Shown here piece by piece: positions 32,097-43,978 of a stretch of DNA of 64,000 bases. The notes below the pieces were generated by a model. It was given only the letters and a program-made list of their open reading frames with translations. It searched no databases and had not been told where the DNA came from. Source of the stretch: Aplectana chamaeleonis (lineage: Eukaryota; Nematoda; Chromadorea; Rhabditida; Cosmocercidae); contig JAPDOI010001372.1 of NCBI GenBank assembly GCA_029168955.1, positions 1 through 64,000 of the forward strand, in the 5' to 3' direction. The position numbers and the translations under genes are program-made. How positions within the stretch are numbered: the first letter of the stretch is position 1; each line of letters begins with the position of its first letter.

Positions 32097-32844
32097 TTGA
32101 CGTGTTGTGGTTGATCTTTGCCGTAGACACCTGTTCATCTTATTGCAAAACTGTGGGTCTCTAGAACCATTCTTACACACAGATTCCGAATCTACCCACA
32201 GCAGCCCAGAATTACTATCAAAGTAGTAGGCGTATTCGAAGATTCGCGGCAAGGGTAGGTTCCTCACCAGGCCATTTTTAGAGAGTGCGAAAAAGATCTG
32301 GTTGTGCTTAGAAATTGCATGTAGTGCTAATTTAGAGGGCTGAACACAAATCTGGAATTCATTTGTTGGTCTTCTGAAATTTGCTGTAGATTACGGTGGG
32401 TAGGATGTCTTTTAGCTGGCGAAACCTTGTTAAGTCTTTCCAAAAACGGCAAAGTGACGTCAAATTCGTTTTTACCACCACAAATAGCCTCTACAGAGTT
32501 TTGAGGCAATTCTGAGAGTTGGACCGAAGTACCTTATACCCGCCGTAACCTACTGCAATCCTTAAAAATCGATAAATGGACCTTATATTCGTCTCAAGCA
32601 CCCCAAATAAACCTCAGAAGAAACTTGACTCACACCTGTCATAATCGACAAAGTCGCGTTCAGCCCTCAACAATCTCCTTCCATGAAAAATCCTGACCAA
32701 AATATGTAGAAGCCATTCGAAACCGACAATCGATTACAGATTCGGGATCGGCCTTCCATTTAACCTAAATTGGGAAGTTCTATGGCAGGTCCGAAATGAT
32801 TCCCTCAAGCGCTCTCAGGACCTCTTGATTAGTATAAGGAAATA
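32097..32844. other. No gene recognised
   Basis: A pair of short inverted words (TTACGGTGGGT near 32393 and CCCGCCGTAACC near 32537) resembles the TTACGG-type words scattered in units C and D. No exon or element boundary could be fixed. Confidence 0.4.
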
Positions 32845-35115
32845 TTCAACCAACCACAGAAAACAGGGGAAAACGACTGTGACTCCGTTCAAGACTGTCC
32901 TCTGTACATCTGGCTTGGTTAGGGCTAATAGTAATGTCTCTTGTTGGTGCTGCAAGCACTTCTTTGTGTGCGCGGCAAGGAAATCTACTGCTTTGCTTCC
33001 AGTTGCCTCACATATATATGTATCTAGCTGTTTCGATGTTTACGTTTTCTACAATAAAATTAAGTTTTCAGGCTGGTCCTTCATTTGTTCCACTCTCCTA
33101 AAACATTTACAAATAGTGAAGTCACCGAGATGGTAAATCGCCCTGCCGTTCCTAAGAAACTGCCACTGCCGTGGGGTCAGTTAAGAAGCAGAGCTTTTTC
33201 TCCTAAAGTCAAAGTGTTTTGTAAATTGTTTTGCTTCCAGTGTGGGCCGCGAAGCCACGCATGGTCCGTCTTCTGTGAAGATAAGGAGCCGTTCCACACC
33301 AGCCGCTCGTCGACCATTCTCAGCGGAAAGCAATTCCGAAGTGCCATCATCGTCTCTGCTCACTGCCCTCGTCTCAAGTGAAAAGGCCCAGCCGTTGTCA
33401 GTGAGCTCGACCATGCAGTCGGAGACAGCAAGTTTGTATTAGATCTTGTGACAAATCCTTAAGGGTAAGAAGATGAACAAACAGACTCTCAAAGGCAGAG
33501 CACAGCTCAAATCTGAATTTTGAGATTTCCTGCTCAATCAAAGCATGGCCACAGTTAACTCCTGAAAACATACGGCAATCACTGTGAAACGGTCTTCTTT
33601 CAGCCATTTCATCCTTAGATATGTCTCCTATTTGATGAACCATCCTCCTTGTTTTAGCCACCGTCTACAGTTTTCAGAATTACGAATTATAAGTGAAAAA
33701 CTAATCTGAAATCAAGGTTTCTTGCTCAAAAGTGTTGTAAATAAGGTTCAGCCAGTTCTAGGATGGTGAATATGTTCCAGATTCGCTCAGAAAGATAGAA
33801 GCACTGATCTGAAATTCGGCTTGCCCCGAGTTCCATTGTTTACATCCGAAGATAGCCTCGCTGTCTCTGCAGCTCGCTCATCCGGGCATTGTGGCAGTGT
33901 AGTGCGTGCCGATGCACAGCGGTTCTGAGAGGGTACAGTTCGCTCGGCACAGCCAGGAACCGCTGAGCAACCGCACGCGCTTTACTGACGCAGTGCGGAT
34001 ATGCGAGCTTTGCGGAGAATCAAGCGCGCTCTTCCATCGCTATTCCGCCGAGAAATGTGGACCATGAAGACCCCGGATCTCAGGAGGAACGTATCCTTTC
34101 GGTATCGAACAGTTTAGCGGGAGTGTCTGTGAACGCGAACCCCACCCTGCAGACAAATGTGAGCTTTGGGTCCTCTTGGGAATTACGTCGTGCTGGCCTC
34201 ATCAGGTAACGATACGCATTCTAGTAGGCATTTTCCCTGTATTTGATTGCCAATGCGAGGATCTTGGCGTTTGAAATGAGCCGCCAAGCGACGGGTTCTG
34301 TGGGAGAGCGTTCAGGTCCCAGTCATAGTTGGTCGAAAAAATCGCCGTACCCTGCCGTGGCCGACCGGTCGACAGCGGTATCGTTCGTTTTTTACCTTGT
34401 ATCGGACGAGTCGGCCACACCGAGTGTTTTCCCCTCCTCATTCATGTATTTCATGATTATTGATCGCTGGTTACGTTCGCTCGACTAACTATGACCTGGG
34501 ATCTGAGTGTTCCTTCGGGTTGTTGTCTCACTGCACAAAAGCGGAGCAGATGACACGTCCTTTGCAGTTTGAATCACGAGTCTATTCCATTCAAGTTGAA
34601 GTGGCCCCAAATGGAATCCGGAAGTGCTAAGCACAGGACAGCTTCTCCATTTTTGTGTAAGGAGGCCCCTGCTCTGTTCCTTCGCGTGCGCCTGCGGAGC
34701 GAGGATATAGTGAGAGATTGAGAAGGGGAGGAGACGCAGAATACGTGCGTTCACGCACGCTTTGGGCCTGAATAAATATGGCTCCGAAATGAGAGAAATA
34801 TAGTGACGAGCAAAGTCTTGTTCTTAGATTCAAAATTTTATTTTCAGCAGCAGAGAAAGCGCCGGCCACTATTGTTCCGGGAATGAGATGCTCAGAAATG
34901 TACGCGTCAATTCGGCCTTGATTATTTCAGACACGTATTATTTTATCCGTGTTGTTTTTATCCATCTTATGCACTATTAATAGGATTCCATATTTACTCA
35001 TGCATTAAAATAAAAATTTTTTGTCATTGAATTCGGTTTGTTGTATAAGTACGTGTTTATCACAAATTGGTTGTTCCCCCAAAATAGCATATATCTCGAA
35101 GGATAAAGCGTAGTC
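32845..35115 (+). repeat. Segmental duplication SD, copy 2 (LINE-free)
   Basis: Collinear with 8905-14365 minus the LINE. At 34361-34370 it holds a single CCGACCGGTC flanked by CCCTGCCGTGG and GACAGCGGTAT, which is the ancestral target. A related fragment (TTCATGTATTTCATGCTTATC) occurs alone near 37100. Confidence 0.85.
33130..33442 (+). pseudogene. Copy-2 counterpart of the candidate two-exon mini-gene
   Basis: The ATG at 33130, the G|GTCAGT donor, a 65-nt intron at 33176-33240 and the CTTCCAG acceptor match copy 1. Exon 1 is one base shorter, so exon 2 would be read out of frame. The exon 2 frame itself (VGREATHGPSSVKIRSRSTP onward) stays open to 33442. The antisense frame 33181-33414 (GWAFSLETR, SELLSAENGRR, PCVASRPTL) is conserved with copy 1 at least as well, so coding direction is unclear. 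Confidence 0.25.
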
Positions 35116-36325
35116 ATTGGAAAAAGAGATATACGGAAGTGCATTTTCCATGTATTTCGCCAGCAGCTGCTGCTGTCAACGAGAGGTTCAATCCAATGTG
35201 GGCCCTGGGATGGAACCTCTTTCGTACAACTCTACTAGTGCGTGAGTTGCTCTCAAAGAGTTTAGATGTCCTGGCACTATGGCAGATTTGGTGGTTTCAT
35301 ACTCCACCAAAATGAACATATGGGGTGGTAGTAAGCTGACCAAAACTCGTAGTTAAGAACCGTGATCAGCTAGCAGTTATCAGGTTGAAATCATGTGCTA
35401 AACCGGCATACAACCCTTCATTTAACTCGGAGATGATACCCCCCACCCTTCCCTGCTCTCATCCCTTACCACACAGCTCACCTCGATCGTTCATATGCTT
35501 CTGTTTACTAACCTTTTTTATTCGTGCTTATAAAAAATATGAACTTATCAAATTTACGTCAAAACTTATCAGAAGCTTCGGCTGAATCGCTAACGCATAA
35601 ATCATTTTATGATGAATGGAGCATGGTGTTGGTCGGTCAACTGGTGAGTATCACAACAAACACACAGAAACTGACCAACCAACACCATGCTCCTTTCATT
35701 GCATAATCAAAGTGCCAGTATCTCTCTTTACGAAAACAACTGGCAAAACTATGATGTGCCAGTTAGAGAAAAAAGTCCTCGGGAGGACATTCCTGTCTAA
35801 CCCGCAATCGTCGACCGGTGCACTCCTAAAAGAATGAACTATATCACTACAAACCCGAGCGATCTGCTAGTTTATATGTGAACATCCGTGTTTGCAATGG
35901 TAGCTTAGGATGGCGAATACATGGATGTTAACGTTCTCGTAACATCGTAGTTTCTGTTTGAAGATGGAATGTGGGACCAACCAAGGAAATTCCAACTTCC
36001 AAACTGCGTCTCCAGCAACATATGGGAAGGGGTTATAGAACACCAGTGGTATTCACAGCAAGATACAAATAGGAGTTTCAGAATCTACAGTTAGGTTCAT
36101 AGCAAACCTCGATGTTAACTTCTGAGGTTAATGGCCTTGGCTTAACATTGAGGTTTGGCCAGATTACTACCACCCATGAAGTTTTCGAAACTTGCAACCC
36201 CACAACAAATTTAGGTGTGGAATTCGAAAAGGATCAAGTTTAGTAGTAACGACAAAGAGCCTTAAAATGGAGTGACCAGACCGGGTTGTCAGAGCCACTC
36301 ATACAGCCCTACTTTTCTGATCGAT
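35116..36325. other. No gene; hairpin at 35613-35695
   Basis: GGAGCATGGTGTTGGTCGG at about 35617 pairs with CCAACCAACACCATGCTCC about 60 bp later, a stem of about 20 bp with one G-T type mismatch around a CACAACAAACACACAG loop. The outer words CATTTTATGATGAATGG and CATTGCATAATC loosely extend it. I see nothing else. Confidence 0.5.
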
Positions 36326-36580
36326 TACAGGCCATAAAACGGCCAATGTCTCATCGTCGATCAGCGTACCACGCGCTGCGCGACCGCACGTGCGTCGGAA
36401 GCAGACGAGTTTAGCCGCCGCGCGACGAGTTTCAGCCGACGCGCGGCGGCCGAAACGTCGCGCGGTGGCCAAAACTCATCGCGCGGCGGCCAAAACTCGT
36501 CTGCTTCCGACGCACGTAAGCGGTCGCGCAGCGCGTGGTACGCAGTCGACGGTGAGACATTGGCCGTTTTATGGCCTGTA
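36326..36580. repeat. Hairpin MITE, TACAGGCCATAAAAC ends (255 bp)
   Basis: The ends TACAGGCCATAAAACGGCC and GGCCGTTTTATGGCCTGTA are perfect inverses. The stem continues for about 90 bp through AATGTCTCA, GTACCACGCGCTGCGCGACC and GCGTCGGAAGCAGACGAG. The centre is GCGCGGCGGCC repeats. The ends resemble TACAGGCTATAAAACGGC of the family at 5472 and 56573, so they may be one superfamily. The 85-codon frame inside is not a gene. Confidence 0.85.
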
Positions 36581-38402
36581 CCTTCCGGGTAGTTTTAGAA
36601 ACATCCTACTTGCTCTCCGAGTAATAGTTGAGCCATTTTCTAGATGAAGTCGATACAGCGAAAATGACGATTCTGTATGTGATCTGTATAGGAGTGTGCG
36701 TTAAAGGCAGTGTTCACGATAAAAAATGTGTTATTTGTTTTTACAGCGCGACTAGCTTACTATGCGCTTTGCGTCCATATCGCGGCGCTTATTATCTGTT
36801 AGTCGCATTTTGCCGAATTTTGTCGAAAAGTAGAGAAAAAACGGCAAACGAAAATCGACAAAAATTGTCCAAAAAGGGCCGGCAAATGGCAATCGGCAAC
36901 CGGCAAACGGCAATTGCCGCACATCCCTAATGGGGATACCTCTGTGATTTTTCGGACTCTCTAGAAATCATGGAGTGCCAGTATGCTTTCGAACTCTAGG
37001 AAGATTTATGGTCGTTTTCAGTTTTTCGAACGACAACCGGGGTCGCATTGACGAACGATTGTACCGTGGTATAAAAAGGTTTTTATTCATCCACCTTCAT
37101 GTATTTCATGCTTATCGGCCGAGCTAGGTACGACCGATTACAAGATTATCCTTTTTGTACGGGTGTTTGCAACCGGAATTACACCGCGTTCACGTCTTTG
37201 GTCCACGTGACCAATACGTCCGCGGCTCCTCCATTTTCGTGTACCGTGTAGCCTCTAATTTCGTTCACAACAACATATGAGTTTTCTGAGTTTCAGGTTG
37301 AGGATTGAAACAAGCAGTCATTCCCAATCATCTAGCTCTTACTAGCCGAATCCGAGAAGATAGTCGACTACAAGGGTACCTGGACGCTGGCCGGCTCCGA
37401 AAAATTCTCCGAGAGCGGTGGTAAGAAGGGTAATGGACAGTGCAGAAAATAGTCACATTAAGCTATTAACAGCGAATCACTTTCCCTTATCTCATATTAG
37501 GGTCGAAAAGCTTTTCTGTCTCTGCTGACATTTTGTTACTGTGGTTAGGAGTTCATAAGTTGATATCTGCTCATGCAATTTTGTTCTTTTGTTGTATGCG
37601 TTGATTTTTTGATTTTATATTTTATTTGTTTTATTTCTGCACATTAGTGCCATCCAATGTCATTTAATGAATGCTATATCAACACTTACGCTTCCTGATT
37701 CAAAGCTTACTTGATCATTTGGTGTTTCGAAATATGAATGAAATACGGTATGGCAAATCGAAGCGTGAAAATGAAGGTTACTGTACATCCCTTTCGCTTC
37801 ATTTAGTCAGGCGGATGGACTGCGGCGACTGTATGGCGGCATTTGCTATACCACCGTTCAGTGACGTTTCGATCGCGAGTAACGATTCACCGCCGCGGCC
37901 ACGTCCATACACTTAGCTCAATATGGCGAAAATGAAGTTTAGCGATTGAGGGGTGCCTTAGCTAAGACCAGTACCCAACATTCCCACAAGCTCGCCTCAT
38001 TTAATGCGGGATGAACACGCATCCAACACGAGTAACCACTAGCTTTGCAAGGCTCCGACGCGCGGAGCTACGTGCTCCAATTAGCAGCACGTCCTGTCAA
38101 ATCGAACAAAAAAAAAGAAGCAAAAGGAGCACTAGCCACAAATGGATCCCCACCTTCGAAAAGGAGTGAGATCTCCACACCCAGTTTAGCCGGTGATTAC
38201 GTAGGAGGAGCACGTGGCCTCGTTTTAGTTCAAAACTTCATGCTATCGAGTTGAAGCGTATTGCGCATGGATTCAATGTCGCACTTGATGGAGCACAAGC
38301 CGCGATTGATGGTACAATAGGAAGACGCACTCTTCAGCAGCACGTCTGCTCACTGTGCTCGGAATCTTCTGTTCATAGAAATGACTAGTTGTTCGGCATG
38401 AC
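36581..38402. other. No gene; TTAA-type MITE end and GGCAA tract
   Basis: 36701 starts TTAAAGGCAGTGTTCACG, the left end of the family at 47012, with no right end found. 36845-36920 is a purine-rich tract with GGCAAATGGC, GGCAACCGGC and GGCAAACGGC repeats. 37080-37150 resembles part of the SD block. 38080-38100 has an isolated TAGCAGCACGT word like that of the segmental units. No exon recognised in 37-38.4 kb. Confidence 0.4.
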
Positions 38403-38637
38403 GCCTAAAGGGGTCTGCAGAGTTGCAGCGACTGGCGAGTGGTCGCCGAGCGCTAATCTTGACACGGCGACAAAAGTTTTTTCGAACATTATCATCGCGG
38501 CGTCAGTTGCCGCTCGTTGGCAGAGAACACTCTGCGGTGCCCCATCGTCGCCGCGTCGAATGTGATCAATACTGCATCATCCTGCGCTGTTCGTCGCTGC
38601 AAGCAACGCGGCGACTTGAACTCTGCAGGCCCCTTGA
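38403..38637. repeat. MITE, GGGGTCTGCAGAGTT family, copy 2
   Basis: The left end matches 2952 for over 50 bp (CTGCAGAGTTGCAGCGAC, GGCGAGTGGTCGCCGAGCG). The right end is GACTTGAACTCTGCAGGCC. It is about 50 bp shorter than copy 1 through an internal deletion. Confidence 0.75.
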
Positions 38638-39195
38638 AGCGATTGAATAATTCCGTGTCCAATAACAGCGTCGCGGCTCACTATCCATATATCACGTACT
38701 ATTCTTACTCGCAAACTATTGCAGAAATGCGGGCGAGAATAGTGAAAACGTTTTCTAGAATTATGCCAGTTCGTGGGTGGTCCTTCAATAAATATTCATC
38801 TTCCGCAAATTACCTCCGTAGTATAGCAGTAACCGAACAAAAGGGATTGTCGTATTGACGAGTTATGGTCGTATGACTGCAGCAAAGTTGTGTTAGGGGG
38901 TTTCTAAAGGGCCACACATGAATTCCAACGCACATATCAACAGATAAAATTTCTCCTGGCTTCAGTTCCATTGATTAGAAGAGGGATTGGCTAGAATTCA
39001 ATTTCTAATTCATGTCCCATGAAGATCACATCGATCACACGCAGGCTTTAGAGGCGGATAAGAGTCCTGCCGCTGAGAGGCGCTGCGTGCTGCTCTTCAC
39101 AATAATTCTCGCTCTCGCCGCTCTTCAAATGCTATGAACAGACAATGCGAAGCGGCGACGCGTCTTTACGTGTTACATATAGGGTCATGAAACTA

Positions 39196-40484
39196 TTAGG
39201 TCTAGAAGTTAATTTCCGCGTTTTTTTACGCTTTTTACACTATTGAAAACTGGACATACTTAAACAAAATTTTTATTCAAAATAATTTCCGTCATTAATA
39301 ACAACCATTTCCCAGAGTTTGGGTAACTTATGGATTCCATCATAATAAAATTTTTCTGGTTTGGCCTCCACCCATTCATCGAGCCATTTTTTGACATCTT
39401 GACGATCTTGAAAGCGCTGCTCCGCTAGACCATGCGCCATTGACCGGAAAAGGTGATAATCCGACGGGGCGATGTCTGGAGAGTACGGCGGGTGCGGTAA
39501 GACTTCCCATTTGAACTCTTTTAGCGTATCCTTTACCGTTCGAGCAACATGAGGTCGAGCGTTATCATGAAGCAATATGGCTTTTCGTGTCGACTCGCCC
39601 ATTCTGGTCTCTTTGCTTCGATTTCATGCCGCGATTGCGCTTAGTTGATGTTGATAGCGATTCGCAGTAACTGTTTCGCCAGGTTGAAGAAGTTCATAGT
39701 ACAGTATACCGCGTTGATCCCACCATATGCACAGTAAGACCTTCTTCCCGTGGATGTTTGGTTTTGCGGTCGAAGTTGTTGTTTCACCAGGACTAACCCA
39801 CGACTTTCTTTGCTTGCGATTGTCGTAGTACACCCACTTTTTCATCGCCAGTTATGATGCGGTGTAAAAAGACTTTCTTTGGAATCGGTCCAACAAGATT
39901 TGTGAAGTTGTTTTTCTCTGCTCTTTGTTGCGTTCTGAGAGCTCATAGGGGATCCATTTTCCTTCCTTTTGAATCTTCCCCATTGCCTTCAATCGAATAG
40001 AAATTGCTTTTTGGGTGACGCCGAGAGATGCCGCGAGCTGTTCTTGCGTTTGAGCCGAATCTTGATCCAACAAAGCCTGAAGTTCTTCGTCTTCGAACTT
40101 TTTTGGCTGTCCTGGTCGATCTTTGTCCTTAACGTCAAAATCACCCGAATTGGAAACGCTGAAACCATTCTTGGCAGGTTCTTATGGATGGAGCAGCATC
40201 CCGTAAGCTTGGGCAAGCATTTGGTGCGCGTCAGTGGCTTTCTTCTTGAGATGAAAAAGGAAAAGGAGAGCTTCCCGCAAATGGCGTTTTTCCGGCACAA
40301 AAGTTGACATATTCTGAAACTAAAATAATACTTTTTTTATAAGGTACGTGAAGCAAGTTATATATCAATAGAAAGCTGATAATACAGTGAGCATTATAAC
40401 ATAAAATTCGTTATATAAAAATAATTTTATTTTTTACAAAATATCAATAACAACAAAAACGCGGAAATTAACTTCTAGACCTAA
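39196..40484 (-). mobile_element. Full-length mariner element (1,289 bp)
   Basis: Terminal inverted repeats TTAGGTCTAGAAGTTAATT (39196) and its exact inverse (to 40484) are flanked by TA on both sides (39194-39195 and 40485-40486). The repeats are at least 30 bp and end in a run of T or A after CGCG. Size, TIR length and TA target fit mariner. It may be akin to the bandit element described from a hookworm, but that is a recollection to be checked. The transposase lies on the minus strand and is frameshifted. Confidence 0.95.
39273..40300 (-). pseudogene. Mariner transposase, frameshifted
   Basis: The protein would bind the TIRs and catalyse cut-and-paste transposition. Visible parts from N to C: a basic N-terminal region in mixed frames (40300-40080); the helix-turn-helix stretch AQTQEQLAASLGVTQKAIS; the linker motif WIPYELSERNK (the family's WVPHEL-like signal); CIWWDQRG with the first catalytic aspartate; HDNARPHVA with the second; and YSPDIAPSDYHLF with the third, giving DD34D spacing. 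It ends VINDGNYFE just inside the left TIR. The reading frame shifts near 40080-40190, 39850 and 39610, so no active enzyme is encoded. The motif order is complete, so damage is recent or partly assembly error. Confidence 0.9.
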
Positions 40485-40773
40485 TAGCATATAAATCCCT
40501 GGTTAACTGACTTTAGATTGACAGATTTATAGTTGTAGTCAACTTTAGTGGTTGAACCATGCACAGTTTTTCACAAAAAGCTCTTCAGATTCGAAGAGAG
40601 CTACATAAACATTCGTATTCCTGGTTTTCATGATGGTGACCCTCTGCTGTCGCCGCGCCATATCCTCCACCACTAACCGCTGCTAGATTCTGCACTGGTC
40701 AGTCCGATGGACCCTCCGCGTGGTCTCGCGGCGCCGCGTAATCGATATGGCTGTACTGCATGCTGTCGCGCCT

Positions 40774-40913
40774 TAGGGGTCGTTTATACTTCCGCCGCCG
40801 AGCGGCGCAGCGGATTGCGATTCTAGAATATTGATTGCACAGCGCCGCGTGGTCAATATGGTTGAAATTACCACCGCCAGCGCTCTGGCGGCGGAAGTAT
40901 AAACGACGTCCTA
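40774..40913. repeat. MITE H, copy 2
   Basis: AGGGGTCGTTTATACTTCCG pairs with the right end GGAAGTATAAACGACGTCCT. The inner arms CGCCGCCGAGCGGCG and GCGCTCTGGCGGCGG are partly mismatched. Confidence 0.85.
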
Positions 40914-40939
40914 GCGCGACGAGATTCCAATCGGCCCCA

Positions 40940-41073
40940 TAGGGGTCACTTGCACTTCCACCTCCAAGCGGCGAAGCTCAGTCCTATGATATTAATCGTG
41001 CCGCGCCACGTGATCGATATTATAAGACCTTGACTTGCCGCGCCGCTGCGCGGCGGAAGTATAAACGACCTCT
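40940..41073. repeat. MITE H, copy 3
   Basis: The left end is diverged (AGGGGTCACTTGCACTTCC); the right end GGAAGTATAAACGACCTCT is intact. It is adjacent to copy 2, in tandem. The central ATATTAATCG and GATCGATATTA words are as in copy 1. Confidence 0.8.
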
Positions 41074-41231
41074 CACACGGACTACATGTAAACCTACACA
41101 ATTAATGAACTGAAAACCGGGGATCCCCTCAGTCGTCTGCAACATGATGAGTGTGATGCCAAATCGTGTGTTAGACTCAGGAAACAAGCCGTACATGTGG
41201 ACTACTCGCTCATGTGAAGTTGTAATAGGCA

Positions 41232-41660
41232 CAGTCTAAGCTCGTGGGTAAAATTTGATAGTACGATCCGGCCGCTGTGTGTAGCGGCCCTGCCAAACGC
41301 GGAATCTCAACTCTTCAGAAAAAGCGAGAAAACTCGAGCAACCACACTCTCCGCCCCCCAAAACAGCACCCATTGGCTCCGCCCAGTTGAGAGCTTCCGG
41401 TCTTAATAGGAGCGAGACGCGCCATGGATTTTGATCAAAATCCACGTTCTTCCAATTGTTATCGGTCTAGCTTTATAGTGTGATCTGCTCTAGTGTGATG
41501 GCTGCGGAAAACTGGGAAAAACAGCCCCGAGACAACTCGTCCACAAATTTTTCAACGTTTAAAATCAGAATCTTTGAGAATCCATAACTTCGTTTGTAGT
41601 GGGTCCTTCGCAAATCTAGAGACATCGTTGTGATCAGCGAAACATTTTCTCCAATACTAG
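41232..41660. repeat. MITE I, partial copy 1
   Basis: GCGGCCCTGCCAAACGCGG, AAAAAGCGAGAAAA, ATTGGCTCCGCCCA, AAATCCACGTTCTTCCA and CAACTCGTCCACAAA recur in the same order in the copy at 58191-58680, and in part at 63250-63550. The middle (CGTTGTGATCAGCG) is also shared. The terminal repeats are not preserved here. Confidence 0.6.
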
Positions 41661-42009
41661 CATGGAAATTGGAAAACGATTCTAAGGTTGGACTGTGCAC
41701 AAATATAGAGAAAAATTCTTCTCTATATACACTGAGTGGACTTGAATAACCGAAACGATAGGTGATTGGGAACTTTGCTGAGAAAACACTTATGGATAAA
41801 TGTAAAACTGAGAACATCGGATTCGCATGTTTTCCCACTTATTCATACTTTAGCTTGAGAAAGTCATAGTCAATACATAGACAAACCGTCACGACACAAC
41901 GATGGATTTTTGGTCGAAAAAATCAAAAACAAGGATCAAAAATAGACAATTTCAAACATGAATCGGAAGATTTTCTTTCTAAAATGTCTCTGCTTAAAGT
42001 CCAGATGAG

Positions 42010-42187
42010 AATGTCCGCCCACGCGGTCGACGTGCGTGTCGCGTGAAAGTCCTCACAACTGCTCTGAGCAGCTGGCCTGGATATGCTTCAGTAATCGTCT
42101 GATAATCCCTAAAATTGATTTAGAGGTCCGAAGAATGTCTACGTCACGGCCGCTCGACACGCACGCCGACCGTGTTAGCGGACACTC
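42010..42187. repeat. MITE D (TGTCCGCCCACGCGG ends), copy 1
   Basis: TGTCCGCCCACGCGGTCGAC and its imperfect inverse CGCCGACCGTGTTAGCGGACA flank about 130 bp. The inner arm GTGCGTGTCG pairs with CGACACGCAC. Copy 2 is at 43979-44184. Confidence 0.8.
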
Positions 42188-42597
42188 ACATTCGGAGAGA
42201 CTCCTCCGATAAATCTCGGAAAATCGGCAGCGTCGCTGCAGAAATATTTCTGTTGGACGTGCAGACAACTCCAAAACACGAAGGCAAACCTCGGAATCTT
42301 CCTCTGGGACATACTCGAAAAGGGTATTTACTAGGAACCTATCCAGACAACTCACTTGATCGAAGACTATTCGATTTCTTTGCTAGTTTCATTATTTCTG
42401 GCTATTCATTTGAATCTGCAGTTCAAATTCTTTGGTGCCGGGGCGAAAATTTCCGAAGAGACATGATTTTGAGCCTGGGCATTGTACATATCACCGTTAA
42501 AGGTGCCCATTTAGAAGTTTCTAAAAATTTTTCTTAAAAAAGCGGCCTGCTGAAAAGTTTTGTCGATTAGATAATTTCTGAATACCGGGAAAAGGGA

Positions 42598-43390
42598 CTG
42601 AGTACACGAGTAAGAAACAGTTTCGGACGATTTTGCCTTGCTAGACGCGTTGCTCGCGGTGCTTCAGCAATGACGTAATCACAGCGGCTCTTTAATTAGT
42701 GAAACTCGTCCCATCTCCTCCCTTTTCGTGTACTCGGTCCACAAATCTGTATACTAGACACAAATCTTTCAGTTCACAATTCTGAAGCTCCGCTCTCAGT
42801 CTGCGATGTCCTGAACAATTATTCGCGGGCATCGTCCTTCTACCTGTCGCCCTGCATAGTGTTACCAAGACACCATCTACCCTCTAGAAGAAGCTAAACA
42901 CTCAATTCAGGAACCTGTTCACTTTTCATGAGGTGTGAGTACTCAATCTAGAGCTCAGGACTTTCTTTGCGCTCCTTCTAGAACACTAAATACGTCGCTT
43001 AGCGCCCTCCGCCCTCCATCTAAAACTCTACTCGTTTTCCACGACGTTCTACCCAGTCCTTCTGAAACCCAGCACACGTCGAGCCAAACCCTGCACATCG
43101 TCTCCGAAACCCTACATAATCTTCACGACGTCATCTGAAGCCGGTGACGTCCAACAACAACGTCGCTCAATCCTGAAGGCCACCTTCTCTATCCGTTGAA
43201 CTGTTGAACATGTCGGATGACGTGGCGATGGACGACGTGTGATTCTCCACATCCGGAGCCTCATTCAACCTTCTTCGACGACCGTTAGCGGTCAACTCAT
43301 TGCACCTCTTGTCAGCTATCGCATTTTCTTCTATACCACGTCTTTTTTCTATTTTTCCTTGCAATCAAAGTTCACAGTGAGAAAGCGAGT
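42598..43390 (+). repeat. GAGTACACGA foldback MITE plus dispersed repeat R1, copy 4
   Basis: 42598-42735 is the foldback: ACTGAGTACACGAGTAAGAA at the left, TTTTCGTGTACTCGGTCC at the right. R1 follows with CGTCGCTCAATCCTGAAGGCC near 43161 and ATGTCGGATGACGTGGCG near 43209. The early part of R1 is strongly diverged. Confidence 0.6.
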
Positions 43391-43978
43391 TCTAATTGTC
43401 GATGATCTCCCACTAAATGGCTTCATGTTGCCAACTTCTTATGTAATTGACTTGTTCTGAATTTTTTCACCATAACTTCTTTGAAAACCAGATGGTTCTG
43501 GTACATATGCTTGGACGACAGATTCTTACGAGATGAAAAGTATTCTAACTTCGGGCATTTGTTCCTCGAGGAGGGCAACCCTCACATGAAGTGAGCGTGG
43601 GTGATTGAACGGGTCTGCTCATTCATAAGATTTTCACTCAATCACCAGCGGTATTGGGCATCTTTTCCTTCCTCATATTCCTGGAAAAACATATTCCATA
43701 AGTTTCTACGAAAATGGAAAGGAATCTTTCCCATCATGCTCATCGTGGGCATTGCTTTTCATCTTCGTACGCTCCTGGTGTTAATCTCCGCTCAGCTTGG
43801 AAAAGTAGCTTTCATCGATTCCAGTAAATACTGAGGAAGATATGCCGGAGTTTTCCTGTTGAAATAAGTAGCGAAATTTCAAGAATCCGATCAGTACTCT
43901 GAAATTTCAACAAAATTCAATTTTCTTCAGAATCCGGCTGTTTTGCTGAAGCATATAGAAGATAAAGTCTGTCCGCAT
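43391..43978. other. No gene recognised
   Basis: A 77-codon frame at 43601-43834 (hydrophobic near its C-terminal half) is open without splice or family support. No repeat pair was found. Confidence 0.35.

Noticed and set aside
36390..36647. Arginine/alanine-rich 85-codon frame
   Set aside because: It covers the GC-rich centre of a near-perfect hairpin MITE.
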